Positions 26,402 through 35,933 of a stretch of DNA of 57,420 bases are shown one piece after another; within the stretch, counting starts at the first letter, position 1, and each line of letters begins with the position of its first letter. The stretch spans positions 1 through 57,420 of the forward strand of contig JACQBC010000025.1 in the NCBI GenBank assembly GCA_016194635.1, read 5' to 3'. The notes beneath the pieces were generated by a model. It searched no databases. It was not told the DNA's origin and saw nothing but the letters and a program-made list of their open reading frames with translations. The translations under genes and the position numbers were made by a program. Source of the DNA: Gammaproteobacteria bacterium. GTDB taxonomy: Bacteria; Pseudomonadota; Gammaproteobacteria; UBA6429; Thiohalophilaceae.

Positions 26402-27861
26402 TGCCGTTACATCACAAAACGTTGGCCGAACTGGCCCAGGGATTACGGGATAAACACTTCAGCAGTGTCGAACTCACCCAGCACTATTTAAACCGCATCG
26501 CCCAGTGGGATAAGACCCTGAACAGCTATGTCACCGTCACCCCCGAACGGGCCTTACAACAGGCCCGTCAAGCCGATGCGTTACGGGTAAAAAATACCGC
26601 CGGGCCGCTGTGCGGAGTGCCGCTTGCTCAAAAAGACATTTTTTGCACCCATGGGGTGAAAACCAGTTGTGGCTCCAAGATGCTGGATAATTTCATCGCG
26701 CCCTATACGGCAACAGTTGTTGAAAAGTGCCAGGAGGCCGGGTTGGTGATGCTGGGAAAACTCAATATGGACGAGTTTGCGATGGGCTCCTCCAATGAAA
26801 CCAGTTTCTACGGCCCGGTAAAAAATCCCTGGGATCTTACCCGCGTTCCCGGCGGTTCGTCGGGCGGATCGGCGGCGGGAGTGGCGGCACGGTTGACACC
26901 GGCGGCCACCGGTACCGATACCGGGGGTTCGATCCGGCAACCCGCGGCGTTATGCAATCTCACCGGATTAAAACCAACCTACGGCCGGGTGTCGCGCTGG
27001 GGCATGATTGCCTTCGCGTCGAGTCTGGATCAAGCCGGGCCCATCACCCAAACCGCGCAAGACGCGGCGCTATTACTCAATATCATGGCCGGTTTTGATA
27101 GCAAGGATTCGACTTCACTCGATAGCCCCGTGCCGGATTACACCACAACCTTAAAGGATACCTTGCAGGGCTTACGGATCGGCTTGCCGAAAGAGTTTTT
27201 CGCCACGGGCTTGGACGACGGGGTCGCACGGGTTATCGACGAGGCGATCACCCAGTATAAAAAATTGGGCGCGAGCGTGGTGGAGATTAGTTTGCCCACC
27301 AGTCAGCTCTCGGTACCCGCCTATTACGTGATCGCACCGGCGGAATGTTCATCCAACTTGTCCCGCTTTGATGGGGTACGTTTTGGTTACCGCTGTGCTA
27401 ATCCGGCGGATTTATTGGATTTATATCAACGTAGCCGCGGTGAAGGGTTTGGCGCCGAGGTCAAGCGCCGCATCATGATCGGCACCTATGCCTTATCCGC
27501 CGGTTATTACGACGCGTATTATTTAAAGGCGCAAAAGGTACGGCGGCTGATCAGCGGTGATTTCAAACGCGCGTTTGAAAACGTTGATGTGATCATGGGA
27601 CCGACGTCACCAACCACGGCGTTTAAACTCGGTGAACGTTCGGAGGATCCCATCACGATGTATCTGTGTGATATCTATACCATTGCCGTGAACCTGGCCG
27701 GGTTGCCAGGGATGTCGATCCCGGCGGGATTTAGTCAAGGTTTGCCGGTGGGATTGCAGATCATCGGTAATTATTTTACGGAAGCGAAATTATTAAATGT
27801 AGCGCATCGGTATCAGCAAGTGACCGATTGGCATAAACGGATCCCGCCGGGATTTGAGTAG
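26401..27861 (+). CDS. gatA: Glutamyl-/aspartyl-tRNA amidotransferase subunit A
   Basis: GatA is the glutaminase subunit. The 486-residue amidase-signature protein has the catalytic Ser-cisSer-Lys triad: Lys in [10 protein letters not shown], Ser residues in [12 protein letters not shown] and [14 protein letters not shown]. The C-terminal [14 protein letters not shown] motif is also typical. Its start overlaps the gatC stop, and gatB follows after 23 bases. Confidence 0.98.
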   Translation: MPLHHKTLAELAQGLRDKHFSSVELTQHYLNRIAQWDKTLNSYVTVTPERALQQARQADALRVKNTAGPLCGVPLAQKDIFCTHGVKTSCGSKMLDNFIAPYTATVVEKCQEAGLVMLGKLNMDEFAMGSSNETSFYGPVKNPWDLTRVPGGSSGGSAAGVAARLTPAATGTDTGGSIRQPAALCNLTGLKPTYGRVSRWGMIAFASSLDQAGPITQTAQDAALLLNIMAGFDSKDSTSLDSPVPDYTTTLKDTLQGLRIGLPKEFFATGLDDGVARVIDEAITQYKKLGASVVEISLPTSQLSVPAYYVIAPAECSSNLSRFDGVRFGYRCANPADLLDLYQRSRGEGFGAEVKRRIMIGTYALSAGYYDAYYLKAQKVRRLISGDFKRAFENVDVIMGPTSPTTAFKLGERSEDPITMYLCDIYTIAVNLAGLPGMSIPAGFSQGLPVGLQIIGNYFTEAKLLNVAHRYQQVTDWHKRIPPGFE

Positions 27862-27884
27862 TTCACCTAAGCAGGAAACACCCT

Positions 27885-29315
27885 ATGCAATGGGAAAGTG
27901 TCATCGGATTGGAAATACACACCCAACTGGCCACCAAGAGTAAAATTTTCTCCGGGGCGGCCACCGCCTTTGGCGCCGAACCCAATACCCAGGCTTGTGC
28001 GGTGGATTTGGGTTTACCGGGGGTATTGCCGGTGTTAAATAAACAGGCGGTGCGTATGGCAATCAAGTTTGGGCTGGCGGTGGGCGCACAGGTGGCGCCA
28101 CGTTCGGTTTTCGCGCGTAAGAATTATTTCTATCCTGATTTACCCAAGGGTTACCAGATTTCACAATACGAATTACCGGTGGTCGCCCAGGGTAAGATGG
28201 AAATCGAATTGGACGACGGTAGCACCAAAGTGATCGGCATTACCCGCGCGCATTTAGAAGAGGACGCGGGTAAATCCTTGCATGAGGATTTTCATGACAT
28301 GACGGGTATCGACCTCAATCGTGCCGGCACTCCGTTGCTGGAGATCGTCTCCGAGCCGGACATGCGTTCGGCCAAAGAGGCCGTAGCCTACATGAAAAAG
28401 ATCCATTCGTTAGTTCGTTATTTGGAAATTTGTGATGGCAATATGCAAGAAGGCTCGTTTCGCTGTGACGCCAACGTCTCGGTGCGTCCCGTGGGGCACG
28501 CCAAATTGGGGACCCGCACCGAATTAAAAAATATCAATTCGTTTCGCTTTGTGGAGCGGGCGATCAATGTTGAAATCACACGGCAGATCGACCTGTTAGA
28601 AAACGGCGGCAGAGTCGTGCAAGAAACCCGTTTGTACGACGCCACTAAAAATGAAACCCGCGCGATGCGTTCCAAGGAAGAGGCGATGGACTATCGCTAT
28701 TTTCCCGACCCCGATCTATTACCCTTGGTGATTAACACCCAAGATATCGAAGCGGCGCGTCAGAGCCTGCCGGAATTGCCCGCGGCTAAAAAGCGCCGAT
28801 TTATGCGGGAGTTTGAATTAAAGGACTACGACGCGGCACTATTAACCGCGGATCGCGACGTGGCCAATTATTTTGAAACCGTGGTGCGCCTGGCCGGTGA
28901 GCCAAAGCTGGCCGCCAATTGGATTATCAGCGAGTTATCTGGCCGTTTAAATAAAGAAGATAAGCTGATCCAACAATGTCCCATCTCCGCCGAATTACTC
29001 GCCGGTATGCTGCAACGGTTAGCTAAAGGCGCGATCACCGGTAAAATGGCCAAAGATATCTTCGACGCGATGTGGAACGGTGAAGGCGATGCCGACACGA
29101 TTATAACCAAACGCGGCTTAAAACCGACCGATAGCGCAGCGGTAGAAAAGATCATCGATCATTTAATTGCGCAAAACCCCGCGCAGGTGGAGCAATACCG
29201 CGCCGGTAAAGACAAAGTACTTGGATTTTTTGTCGGCCAAGTGATGAAGGCGTCGCAGGGCAAGGCCGATCCGGCGCAGGTGAATAGTTTGTTGCTAGAG
29301 AAATTAAAAAAGTAA
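27885..29315 (+). CDS. gatB: Aspartyl-/glutamyl-tRNA amidotransferase subunit B
   Basis: GatB phosphorylates and amidates the misacylated tRNA. The 476-residue protein begins [20 protein letters not shown] and has [55 protein letters not shown] and [12 protein letters not shown], all family hallmarks. The C-terminal YqeY-like tail is complete. An AGGA lies seven bases before the start. It ends the gatCAB operon; a short A/T-rich inverted repeat follows at about 29308-29330. Confidence 0.98.
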   Translation: MQWESVIGLEIHTQLATKSKIFSGAATAFGAEPNTQACAVDLGLPGVLPVLNKQAVRMAIKFGLAVGAQVAPRSVFARKNYFYPDLPKGYQISQYELPVVAQGKMEIELDDGSTKVIGITRAHLEEDAGKSLHEDFHDMTGIDLNRAGTPLLEIVSEPDMRSAKEAVAYMKKIHSLVRYLEICDGNMQEGSFRCDANVSVRPVGHAKLGTRTELKNINSFRFVERAINVEITRQIDLLENGGRVVQETRLYDATKNETRAMRSKEEAMDYRYFPDPDLLPLVINTQDIEAARQSLPELPAAKKRRFMREFELKDYDAALLTADRDVANYFETVVRLAGEPKLAANWIISELSGRLNKEDKLIQQCPISAELLAGMLQRLAKGAITGKMAKDIFDAMWNGEGDADTIITKRGLKPTDSAAVEKIIDHLIAQNPAQVEQYRAGKDKVLGFFVGQVMKASQGKADPAQVNSLLLEKLKK

Positions 29316-29343
29316 ACTTTTTTAGCCTCTGGCAGTGAATATC

Positions 29344-29377
29344 GTCTCTCACCCCGCCCTCTCCACGAACAGAGGGA
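29344..29377. repeat. Small CCCTCTCC-type hairpin repeat
   Basis: A short imperfect palindrome with CTCTCACCCC and CCTCTCC...AGAGGG, located between gatB and hslO. Similar hairpins occur at 51261-51295, 52288-52310 and 53744-53765, all in short gaps between housekeeping genes. Confidence 0.5.
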
Positions 29378-29402
29378 TTTCGCCAATCAAAACGGAATTT
29401 AC

Positions 29403-30275
29403 ATGAACGATACCTTGCAACGTTTTATTTTTGAGGCCACTCCCATCCGTGGTGAGCTGGTGCATCTGGATGCTACTTGGCAGGCGATCTTACAACGCCA
29501 TGACTATCCGCCACGGGTGCGTGATCTCTTGGGTGAAATGATGGCGGCGGCGATTCTGCTCGCCGCCACACTGAAAATGCACGGGCGTTTGATCATTCAG
29601 ATCCAAGGCCAGGGCCCGATCCGTTTGATGGTGGTGGAATGCACCAATGCCTTGGAATTGCGCGGCTTGGCGCATTGGCAGGACTTACCCGATAGTAGCG
29701 ATTTGGAATTGTTGCTGGTGGACGGACGTTTGATCATTACCCTCGAACCCAACGATGAACCGGAACGGTATCAGAGTATTGTGGAACTCAAAGGCAAAAC
29801 GCTCTCGGCGGTGCTCGGCAGTTATCTGCAACAGTCGGAACAATTAGATACCCATATTTGGTTGGCCGCCAATGGTGAACGCGCGGCGGGATTGTTATTG
29901 CAAAAACTGCCCAGCAAAGACCCCGGCCGGGATAGTGATGCCTGGAACCGGATTATTCATTTATCCCAAACCGTGCAAACCCACGAGTTGCTGGAGCTTT
30001 CGCACCTGGATATTCTGCACCGTTTGTACCACGAAGAACAGGTGCGAGTGTTCGAGCCTTCGCCGGTGTGTTTTCGCTGTTCTTGTTCCAAGGAACGTGT
30101 CGTCAACATGTTGCGTGTACTGGGCTATGCCGAGGTCCGATCGATTGTGCAGGAACAGGGTTGCGTCAATGTGGCCTGTGAATTTTGCAATCAGAAATAT
30201 GATTTTGATAGCGTTGATGTCGAGCAGTTATTCGCGAGCAGTGAACAACACCAGGCGCCGCGTGCCAGACAGTAG
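29403..30275 (+). CDS. hslO: Redox-regulated holdase Hsp33
   Basis: Hsp33 is a cytoplasmic chaperone activated when oxidation releases zinc from four C-terminal cysteines. The 290-residue protein has the substrate-binding N-domain (LQRFIFEATPIRGELVHLDA, LLGEMMAAAILLAATLKMHG) and the zinc switch CxC (FRCSCSKERV) plus CxxC (ACEFCNQKY). All four zinc ligands are present, so the redox switch should work. It stands alone between gatB and an MFS transporter gene. Confidence 0.97.
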   Translation: MNDTLQRFIFEATPIRGELVHLDATWQAILQRHDYPPRVRDLLGEMMAAAILLAATLKMHGRLIIQIQGQGPIRLMVVECTNALELRGLAHWQDLPDSSDLELLLVDGRLIITLEPNDEPERYQSIVELKGKTLSAVLGSYLQQSEQLDTHIWLAANGERAAGLLLQKLPSKDPGRDSDAWNRIIHLSQTVQTHELLELSHLDILHRLYHEEQVRVFEPSPVCFRCSCSKERVVNMLRVLGYAEVRSIVQEQGCVNVACEFCNQKYDFDSVDVEQLFASSEQHQAPRARQ

Positions 30276-30404
30276 CAAATACACGTCAAACGATTAAACG
30301 TCTTTTAATTTTTCATTAATTTTTGTAATCAGGATGTAACATTCATCGAGCAACATTTTCAGTCGAAATTGTTTGACTGGCAATCTCTATGGAATGGAGG
30401 CCCT

Positions 30405-31607
30405 ATGGAATACATCCGCGCGTTTCGACACCGCAACTTTCGCCTGTTTTTTATTGGACAGGGGTTATCCCTGATAGGAACCTGGGCCCAACAAGCGGCT
30501 ATGAGTTGGCTTGTCTACCAGATGACGAACTCCATTTGGTTGCTTGGACTGACCATGTTTGCTGGGCAAATTCCGATCTTGTTGTTTGCGCCGCTTGCAG
30601 GCGCGTGGTCGGACCACCTGTCCAAACGCTGGCTGCTGTTGTGGTCTCAGGTGTTGGCGATGCTACAAGCGTTCGCCTTGGCGGGATTGGTTTACTCTGG
30701 CCTGATCAAGTCGTGGCACTTGGTGGTAATGGCGACTTTGCTTGGAATATTCACCGCGTTTGAAATACCCACGCGCCAGGCCCTCATGGTGCAGCTGGTG
30801 GATGACCGCAAGGATTTGCCCAATGCCATCGCCCTGAATTCTTTCGCGGTTAACTCAGCGAAACTGATCGGACCGTCGGTGGCCGGACTGCTGATCAGTC
30901 TAGTGGGCGAGCAGATGTGTTTTTTGCTCAACGGCGTTTCTTATCTTGTAATAATCTTCACTATTCTTGCGATGTCGCTGCGTAGCGAAGCCCAGACAAG
31001 GAGTGTCAAGCACGGTGGCATTCGCGAAGGTCTTGTCTATGCCACGACCAATCGTAACATCCGCTCGGTGTTGTTATTGCTTTCACTAGTCAGTTTGGGG
31101 GTTGCGCCCTATATAGGGTTGCTGCCGGTGTATGCGCAGAAAACTTTCCACGGTGACGCGCGTGTCTTGGGTATGCTTATGAGTTGTGCCGGACTGGGAG
31201 CGTTGCTGGGTAATATTTTTCTTGCCACGCGCCGCCATAATCAAGAATTCAAGCGGGTCACCACGCTAGCCGGTTTGTGCGCCGGCGTCGGACTGATGGG
31301 ATTTTCCTATTCCACCCGGTTGTGGTTGTCGATGGCCACCCTAGCCTTGGTGGGCTGCGGAATCGTGGTGACCGCCGTTTCCATCAACACGATGCTGCAA
31401 ACCACAGTAAAAAGTGAATTTCGCGGCCGTATCATGTCGTTTTACACCATGGCGTATCTGGGTTTAGCCCCTGTGGGTAGTCTCATGGAAGGAGCGCTTG
31501 CCAATACGATAGGCACCCCTACCACATTATTTATCGCCGGCTTGGTGTGCGTAATCGGCGCATTAGTGTTCAGGAGGGTCGTTTATGTGCGGCAGGATCA
31601 GGCTTGA
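30405..31607 (+). CDS. MFS exporter, EntS-like/DHA3 family
   Basis: A 400-residue protein with about twelve hydrophobic segments. It begins MEYIRAFRHRNFRLFFIGQG, followed by LSLIGTWAQQAAMSWLVYQ, the N-terminus typical of EntS-like DHA3 major facilitator exporters. The loop motif WSDHLSKRWLLL between helices 2 and 3 is present. Substrates of this group range from enterobactin to drugs; nothing here specifies one. ATG at 30405 follows GGAGG at 30396-30400; the in-frame ATG at 30369 has none. It stands alone, with an AT-rich leader upstream. Confidence 0.85.
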   Translation: MEYIRAFRHRNFRLFFIGQGLSLIGTWAQQAAMSWLVYQMTNSIWLLGLTMFAGQIPILLFAPLAGAWSDHLSKRWLLLWSQVLAMLQAFALAGLVYSGLIKSWHLVVMATLLGIFTAFEIPTRQALMVQLVDDRKDLPNAIALNSFAVNSAKLIGPSVAGLLISLVGEQMCFLLNGVSYLVIIFTILAMSLRSEAQTRSVKHGGIREGLVYATTNRNIRSVLLLLSLVSLGVAPYIGLLPVYAQKTFHGDARVLGMLMSCAGLGALLGNIFLATRRHNQEFKRVTTLAGLCAGVGLMGFSYSTRLWLSMATLALVGCGIVVTAVSINTMLQTTVKSEFRGRIMSFYTMAYLGLAPVGSLMEGALANTIGTPTTLFIAGLVCVIGALVFRRVVYVRQDQA

Positions 31608-31634
31608 GTAAGTTTTGGGTGTTGTTCCCAAGGA

Positions 31635-32000
31635 TTAGGGTAATTTCACCGTCACTGTCTTGCCGCCATATCCATGTTGTTTATCATGGGCGCGAACGGT
31701 AACGGTTGTAACCCCGGATGGAATGGTGACATTCTCGAGTGAGCGCATGAACGGTTGTTCGCCGACGTGCGGATGGGCCAGTTCACGGGTAGCGATGATT
31801 TTGTCGTCCGGGCCGAGAATTTCCCATTTGTCGGCATAATGTTCCCAACCGGTGTCATCGTGTTTAACCGTTACCTCAAAATCGTAATGGTTAGCGTCGA
31901 CCTTACTGACCTGGACGTCTATCACATCGGCCTGGTTTGCCCAGAGGGTGGAAGTGGCTAGGCTAAGGCAAGGAATGAACACCAGTGCAACGATTTTCAT
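31635..32000 (-). CDS. Secreted protein of unknown function
   Basis: A 121-residue protein with a signal peptide (1-21, ending LWA-N). The mature domain is beta-rich: ADVIDVQVSKVDANHYDFEV, VKHDDTGWEHYADKWEILGP, and a C-terminal VTVRAHDKQHGYGGKTVTVK. I do not recognise a named family. The aromatic/His-rich WEHYADKWEIL segment and the closing HGYGGKTVTV suggest a small immunoglobulin-like or copper-protein-like sandwich, which is a guess. GGAGG sits seven bases before the ATG. It diverges from the ECF sigma operon, so it might belong to that regulon. Confidence 0.65.
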   Translation of the reverse strand: MKIVALVFIPCLSLATSTLWANQADVIDVQVSKVDANHYDFEVTVKHDDTGWEHYADKWEILGPDDKIIATRELAHPHVGEQPFMRSLENVTIPSGVTTVTVRAHDKQHGYGGKTVTVKLP

Positions 32001-32131
32001 GATTAAGCCTCCAAACTATGGTTACGGAAAACTGGCAGGGATGACAAGTGTATGTTCATCTGAGTGCAGGGTAAGCCTGCTTACAGATACGCGTCAATAG
32101 GCAGGCAGGGTGAGCCTATTTACCGGATCAA

Positions 32132-32156
32132 GGAACCTTTTGGAGCGTTGCTACGT
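32132..32156 (+). promoter_or_regulatory. ECF-type promoter (GGAACC-N16-CGT)
   Basis: GGAACC at 32132-32137 and CGT at 32154-32156 are separated by 16 bases. This matches the classic ECF sigma promoter (-35 GGAAC, -10 CGT) and lies directly upstream of an ECF sigma gene, as expected for autoregulation. The transcript would start near 32163-32166, at or next to the ATG at 32166. Confidence 0.55.
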
Positions 32157-32165
32157 GCTAACACT

Positions 32166-32729
32166 ATGCTGATGAAATTCCCGCAAAACCGTGCCAAGCA
32201 ATTTGAGCAGCTGCTGCGGCCGTTATTGCCGCAGTTATATCGTCAAGCCTATCGTTTGTGTGGCCATCGGTCTACCGCTGAGGATCTTGTGCAGGAATTG
32301 TTAACCCGTTTGTATGCGCAGGGGATTTCTTTAGCGACGTTGGAAAATGTCAAGGCCTGGTTGCTGAAGGCGTTATACCATCAATTTATTGATTTTATTC
32401 GCAAACAGAAATCCGAGAAACAGGTGGACGGCGGGGAAGCGGCGGAACATGTATTGCTTAATATCGCTTGCCCGCAGGGATCGGCCGAGGAGATCACCAC
32501 ACGGTGGTTAGACCAACAACGTATTGAGGCGGCGCTGCAATCGCTGAATACCGATCAGCGCACGGTCATCGTGTTACACGACATGGAAGGTTATACCCTG
32601 TACGAGTTAGAGGCAACCTTGGAGATACCGGTGGGGACTCTTAAGTCACGGCTACATCGGGGTCGGCGGCAATTACGGGCGGTATTATTGCGGGAACCTT
32701 TCGCCGCCGAAATACGTGTTACACGTTAG
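32166..32729 (+). CDS. ECF-family RNA polymerase sigma factor
   Basis: A 187-residue sigma-70 family protein with only regions 2 and 4. Region 2 reads LLPQLYRQAYRLCGHRSTAE, DLVQELLTRLYAQG, KAWLLKALYHQFIDFIRKQK. Region 4 reads LNTDQRTVIVLHDMEGYTLY, ELEATLEIPVGTLKSRLHRG, RRQLR with its helix-turn-helix. The frame is open upstream to 32064, but that part does not resemble region 2. ATG 32166 or 32172 fits better. No Shine-Dalgarno precedes either, and the predicted promoter puts the transcript start at about the ATG, so the mRNA may be leaderless. Eleven bases separate it from the anti-sigma gene. Confidence 0.9.
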   Translation: MLMKFPQNRAKQFEQLLRPLLPQLYRQAYRLCGHRSTAEDLVQELLTRLYAQGISLATLENVKAWLLKALYHQFIDFIRKQKSEKQVDGGEAAEHVLLNIACPQGSAEEITTRWLDQQRIEAALQSLNTDQRTVIVLHDMEGYTLYELEATLEIPVGTLKSRLHRGRRQLRAVLLREPFAAEIRVTR

Positions 32730-32740
32730 AGGACACCATT

Positions 32741-33421
32741 ATGCAATGCGTACAGATACACACCATGTTGGATGATTACCTGGATGATTCATTGTCAGCC
32801 TTACACCGGGAAAGCATCGATCGTCATCTCGAGGGATGTCAGCCCTGCCGTCAACAGGTGCTGTTTGCGCAAGTGGTACAACACCAACTAAGCGCCATGC
32901 CCTATCCCGCGCCTAGTGCCGGTTTTGAACTCCGTGCCCTGCAGAAAATAGGTGTTGCCCCTAGTAAATACCGCTTGCGTTATGTTTTTGCGGCGGGATT
33001 TACCAGCGCGCTGGCCGCCAGTGTGGCCCTATGGCTGGTGTTCGCGCCAGGGCCGGTGCCGGGCCCAACGTCAAGCCGTGGTGTTGCTGATGTCGAATTA
33101 GTGACGGACCAAACGCAGCAAATCAATCTCGTGTTTAATTCACCCGCCGAGATTGATAACGCCACCCTGCGCTTGGAACTGCCGCGCAATATTGAGTTGG
33201 TGGGCTACCCCACCCAGCAACGCTTGGAGTGGCAAACCTCGCTACGCAAGGGCACCAACCGCCTGCAACTGCCGTTGATTGCACGCGGCAGAACCGACGG
33301 TCCGATCTTGGCGAGTATTATTAGTAATGGCAAGAAAAAGACCTTCAATCTCAATGTTGTTACCAAGGCATTACCGTTTACTGCTACCTCGCAATTAATG
33401 TTACCTGTTGTTTTGACCTGA
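32741..33421 (+). CDS. Zinc-finger (ZAS) anti-sigma factor, membrane-anchored
   Basis: A 226-residue protein. The N-terminus carries the zinc anti-sigma motif His29-x3-Cys33-x2-Cys36 in IDRHLEGCQPCRQQ, which binds and holds the ECF sigma factor. A single membrane helix (about 80-103, YVFAAGFTSALAASVALWLV) follows. The periplasmic part (about 110-226) is beta-rich (QINLVFNSPAEIDNATLRLE, LRKGTNRLQLPLIARG), and resembles an Ig-like sensor rather than an enzyme. It would release the sigma factor upon an envelope or redox signal. The His-Cys-Cys zinc site could respond to oxidation, but the signal is unknown. Confidence 0.88.
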   Translation: MQCVQIHTMLDDYLDDSLSALHRESIDRHLEGCQPCRQQVLFAQVVQHQLSAMPYPAPSAGFELRALQKIGVAPSKYRLRYVFAAGFTSALAASVALWLVFAPGPVPGPTSSRGVADVELVTDQTQQINLVFNSPAEIDNATLRLELPRNIELVGYPTQQRLEWQTSLRKGTNRLQLPLIARGRTDGPILASIISNGKKKTFNLNVVTKALPFTATSQLMLPVVLT

Positions 33422-33441
33422 AAATCCTAAAGGAGAAGTGT

Positions 33442-33795
33442 ATGAAAACTTATCAAGCTTTATTCGCGGCCTTACTGCTAAATGCATCGTTATCACTGGT
33501 GGCGGTTGCCTCCCCGGCGGATATCGACGATGTGACCATGGACGTTGTGAAACACAGCGATCCGCAAGAAATTACTCAAGATATCAAATTACCCGAGGCA
33601 GTTGAAACAGGAGAACACAGTCACGATAGCGCGCATGTTGACAGTGTTGACAGTAATGACCAGCAAGATGATATGGACGATGATATGCATGACAATTCGG
33701 CGATAGAAGAAGCAGAAGAGCATAAAGATCAATCCTCGGGAGATATGGAGTCCGCTCACGAAGCCGTTGAGCAGAGCCATGACGGGTCTATGTAA
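33442..33795 (+). CDS. Secreted His/Asp/Glu-rich acidic protein
   Basis: A 117-residue protein with a signal peptide (1-23, ending VA-S) followed by a low-complexity, strongly acidic chain. It has many His-containing clusters (GEHSHDSAHVDS, DDMDDDMHDN, EEHKD, AHEAVEQSHDG) and no Cys. There is no predicted globular domain. The composition suggests divalent-metal binding in the periplasm; that is inference from composition only. A GGAGAA lies seven bases before the start. It sits inside the ECF module, 20 bases after the anti-sigma gene, and is followed by a strong hairpin before the barrel gene. Confidence 0.75.
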   Translation: MKTYQALFAALLLNASLSLVAVASPADIDDVTMDVVKHSDPQEITQDIKLPEAVETGEHSHDSAHVDSVDSNDQQDDMDDDMHDNSAIEEAEEHKDQSSGDMESAHEAVEQSHDGSM

Positions 33796-33841
33796 GTGAG
33801 TTCTATGCTTCGGAACGATTAAATTCGTTTCTAAATGTCGT

Positions 33842-33873
33842 CACCAACACCGCCTCTCGGGGCGGTGTTGGTG
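33842..33873 (+). terminator. Strong 13-bp hairpin between module genes
   Basis: Bases 33842-33854 and 33861-33873 are perfect complements with a 6-base loop. The right arm is followed by an AT-rich stretch but no clear T run. It probably attenuates or stabilises the mRNA between the acidic-protein gene and the barrel gene rather than fully terminating it. Confidence 0.55.
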
Positions 33874-33888
33874 TATATGAGGGAAATA

Positions 33889-35166
33889 ATGATGTTGTAT
33901 TTTCAGGCTGTGTGGAACAGTGTAAATTTGCGCTGGATTTTTTCTATATTATTTACACTGTCAGCCTATACATGGGCGGCTGTATTACCCCCTGTTTTTG
34001 AAAAAGGCGTGGCGGCGTTTGAAAAAGGTGACTTTCAATTGGCTTTGGATAGTTTTCAAAAGGCTGAACAGCTGGGCATGGATACCAGTACTCTGCATTA
34101 CAACCTAGGGGTGTGTTATTACAAACTAAAAAACTATAACCAGGCGGAAAAACAGTTTGTTCTGGTCACCAAGGATAAAAACATGGCGCAGTTGGCGCAT
34201 TATAATTTGGGCCTAACAGTGCTGCGTATGGATAAAAAGCCAGGAGCGCTTGCCTGGTTCAAACTAGCGGCCGCCTCCAACCAGAATGCCAAACTAACCG
34301 CCCTGGCGTATTATCAGATGCATAAGATCGATGCATCTTATGCAGAGAAGCCGCAGCGTTATAGCGCAGGGGCCAGTATTGCTTATGGCAATGATGACAA
34401 CGTCACATTAGTAGCGACCGATTCCCCCAGCCACCAAAGCGATAAATATCTGGAGGCATTATTGTATTTAACCCTGCCCATGACGGAACATTTGTTTTTC
34501 AGCGGTGCGATATACCGTCAAGACTATAGTACGGTCAATACAGCGGATTTTACTCAATATGACGCCAGCTTTGGCTACAGTTTACGCGCCGATCAGTGGC
34601 GATTGACGCCTGAAGCGGGTTTTGCGGAGAGTCAGCTTGGCGGGCGCGGGTTTCAAAAGATCACGGATTATAAGCTTACGCTGCGTCGCGGTACGCACAT
34701 GGATGGACAGTGGCTGTTGCGCTACCGCTACAGTGTTATCCATTCAGATAACACTGTCTACGATTATTTACAAGGAAACCGCCATCAGTTTCGCGCGCAA
34801 TATACGCACCCAGGTGCATTAGGGCAGATGCGTTTGCGTTATGAACGGGAAACCAACCAGCGGCAGAATACTGCTACCACCAACTATTCACCGACGCGCG
34901 ATGATGTTCGTTTCCGTTTGGAGCAAACCGCGCACGGCGTTTGGGGGTTTAGCCAGGAACTCCAATACCGGGAGAGTAACTACGGTGCGATCGCGGCCGT
35001 AGCACGTAAAGATAAGCGAAAACTTCTGCTGTTAGAGGCCAATCGCAAATTAACCGAGGATATTGCAGTGGGGTTGCGTTATTCTCATGGTGATAACAGT
35101 TCTAATATCACAACTTATAAATACCACCGTAATGATACCCAGTTGTTCTGTGATTTTAAATTTTGA
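33889..35166 (+). CDS. TPR plus outer-membrane beta-barrel protein (Slam-like architecture)
   Basis: A 425-residue exported protein. A signal peptide (about 1-30, SILFTLSAYTWAA) precedes two or three TPR units (about 35-140; FEKGDFQLALDSFQKAEQLG, LHYNLGVCYYKLKNYNQAEK). A beta-barrel follows (about 155-425) made of alternating strands, SAGASIAYGNDDNVTLVATD, YLEALLYLTLPMTEHLFFSG, LFCDFKF, and ends in a C-terminal Phe as expected for BAM substrates. TPR plus barrel is the layout of Slam (DUF560) surface-lipoprotein translocators and of PgaA-type exporters. I cannot tell which, if either, applies. ATG at 33889 has GAGGG five bases upstream; earlier in-frame codons lie within the hairpin. Last gene of the ECF module. 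Confidence 0.75.
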   Translation: MMLYFQAVWNSVNLRWIFSILFTLSAYTWAAVLPPVFEKGVAAFEKGDFQLALDSFQKAEQLGMDTSTLHYNLGVCYYKLKNYNQAEKQFVLVTKDKNMAQLAHYNLGLTVLRMDKKPGALAWFKLAAASNQNAKLTALAYYQMHKIDASYAEKPQRYSAGASIAYGNDDNVTLVATDSPSHQSDKYLEALLYLTLPMTEHLFFSGAIYRQDYSTVNTADFTQYDASFGYSLRADQWRLTPEAGFAESQLGGRGFQKITDYKLTLRRGTHMDGQWLLRYRYSVIHSDNTVYDYLQGNRHQFRAQYTHPGALGQMRLRYERETNQRQNTATTNYSPTRDDVRFRLEQTAHGVWGFSQELQYRESNYGAIAAVARKDKRKLLLLEANRKLTEDIAVGLRYSHGDNSSNITTYKYHRNDTQLFCDFKF

Positions 35167-35189
35167 GGTATGACGGCCGGGTAACAGGA

Positions 35190-35933
35190 TTAGTGATTGC
35201 AGACCCCGCACTGCGGGTCCTGGCGGAGTTTGATGGTCCGCAACTCCATGCTCAGGGCGTCGACCAGCAGTAATTTTCCGACCAAGGGTTCGCCAATGCC
35301 GAGCAATACTTTAATCGCTTCAATCGCCTGCAAGCTGCCGATCAAACCCACCAGCGGGGCGAGGATACCGTTTTCACTGCAACGCATTTCCTCGCCACTT
35401 CCTTCTCTATATAAACAGTGATAACAGGGGCTGCCCTCTATGCGCGGATCGAACACGCTGAGTTGTCCTTCAAAGCGAATCGCCGCCCCGCTGACCAAGG
35501 GTTTTTTGGCGGCGACACAGGCGCGGTTCACCGCAAAACGCGTAGTGAAGTTATCGCTGCCGTCGATCACGATGTCCACGTGCGAAACATAGTGCCGCAA
35601 GGCGTTATCGTCCAGCCGCTGCGCCACGGGGGTAATCCGTATTTCCGGGTTGATGAGTTGCAGGCGTTGTTGCGCGCTGTGCGCCTTGGGTTTGCCGATA
35701 TCAGCGCTGCCGTGAATAATTTGCCGTTGTAGATTGGTGATGTCGACGTTATCACCGTCCGCCAAGATCAGATGGCCCACACCGCTACTGGCCAGGTACA
35801 TTGCCAGCGGCGAGCCCAGCCCACCCAGGCCGACAATCAGGGCCGAGGAATTTAATAATCGCTGTTGCCCTAGCGCGTCGATCTGCGGCAGCAGGATATG
35901 GCGGCTGTAGCGGAGCAGTTGTTGATCGTCCAT
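35190..35933 (-). CDS. moeB: Molybdopterin-synthase adenylyltransferase (MoeB/ThiF type)
   Basis: MoeB adenylates the C-terminal Gly-Gly of MoaD; ThiF does the same for ThiS, and sequence alone does not always separate them. The 247-residue E1-like protein has RYSRHILLPQIDALGQQRL, the nucleotide loop VGLGGLGSPLAMYLA, DGDNVDITNLQRQI, DGSDNFTTRFAVN, and four zinc Cys in CYHCL and CGVCNH. In relatives moeB directly follows hemA-prfA-prmC. Here prmC is about 8.6 kb away in the same direction, with accessory genes inserted between them. Confidence 0.92.
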   Translation of the reverse strand: MDDQQLLRYSRHILLPQIDALGQQRLLNSSALIVGLGGLGSPLAMYLASSGVGHLILADGDNVDITNLQRQIIHGSADIGKPKAHSAQQRLQLINPEIRITPVAQRLDDNALRHYVSHVDIVIDGSDNFTTRFAVNRACVAAKKPLVSGAAIRFEGQLSVFDPRIEGSPCYHCLYREGSGEEMRCSENGILAPLVGLIGSLQAIEAIKVLLGIGEPLVGKLLLVDALSMELRTIKLRQDPQCGVCNH

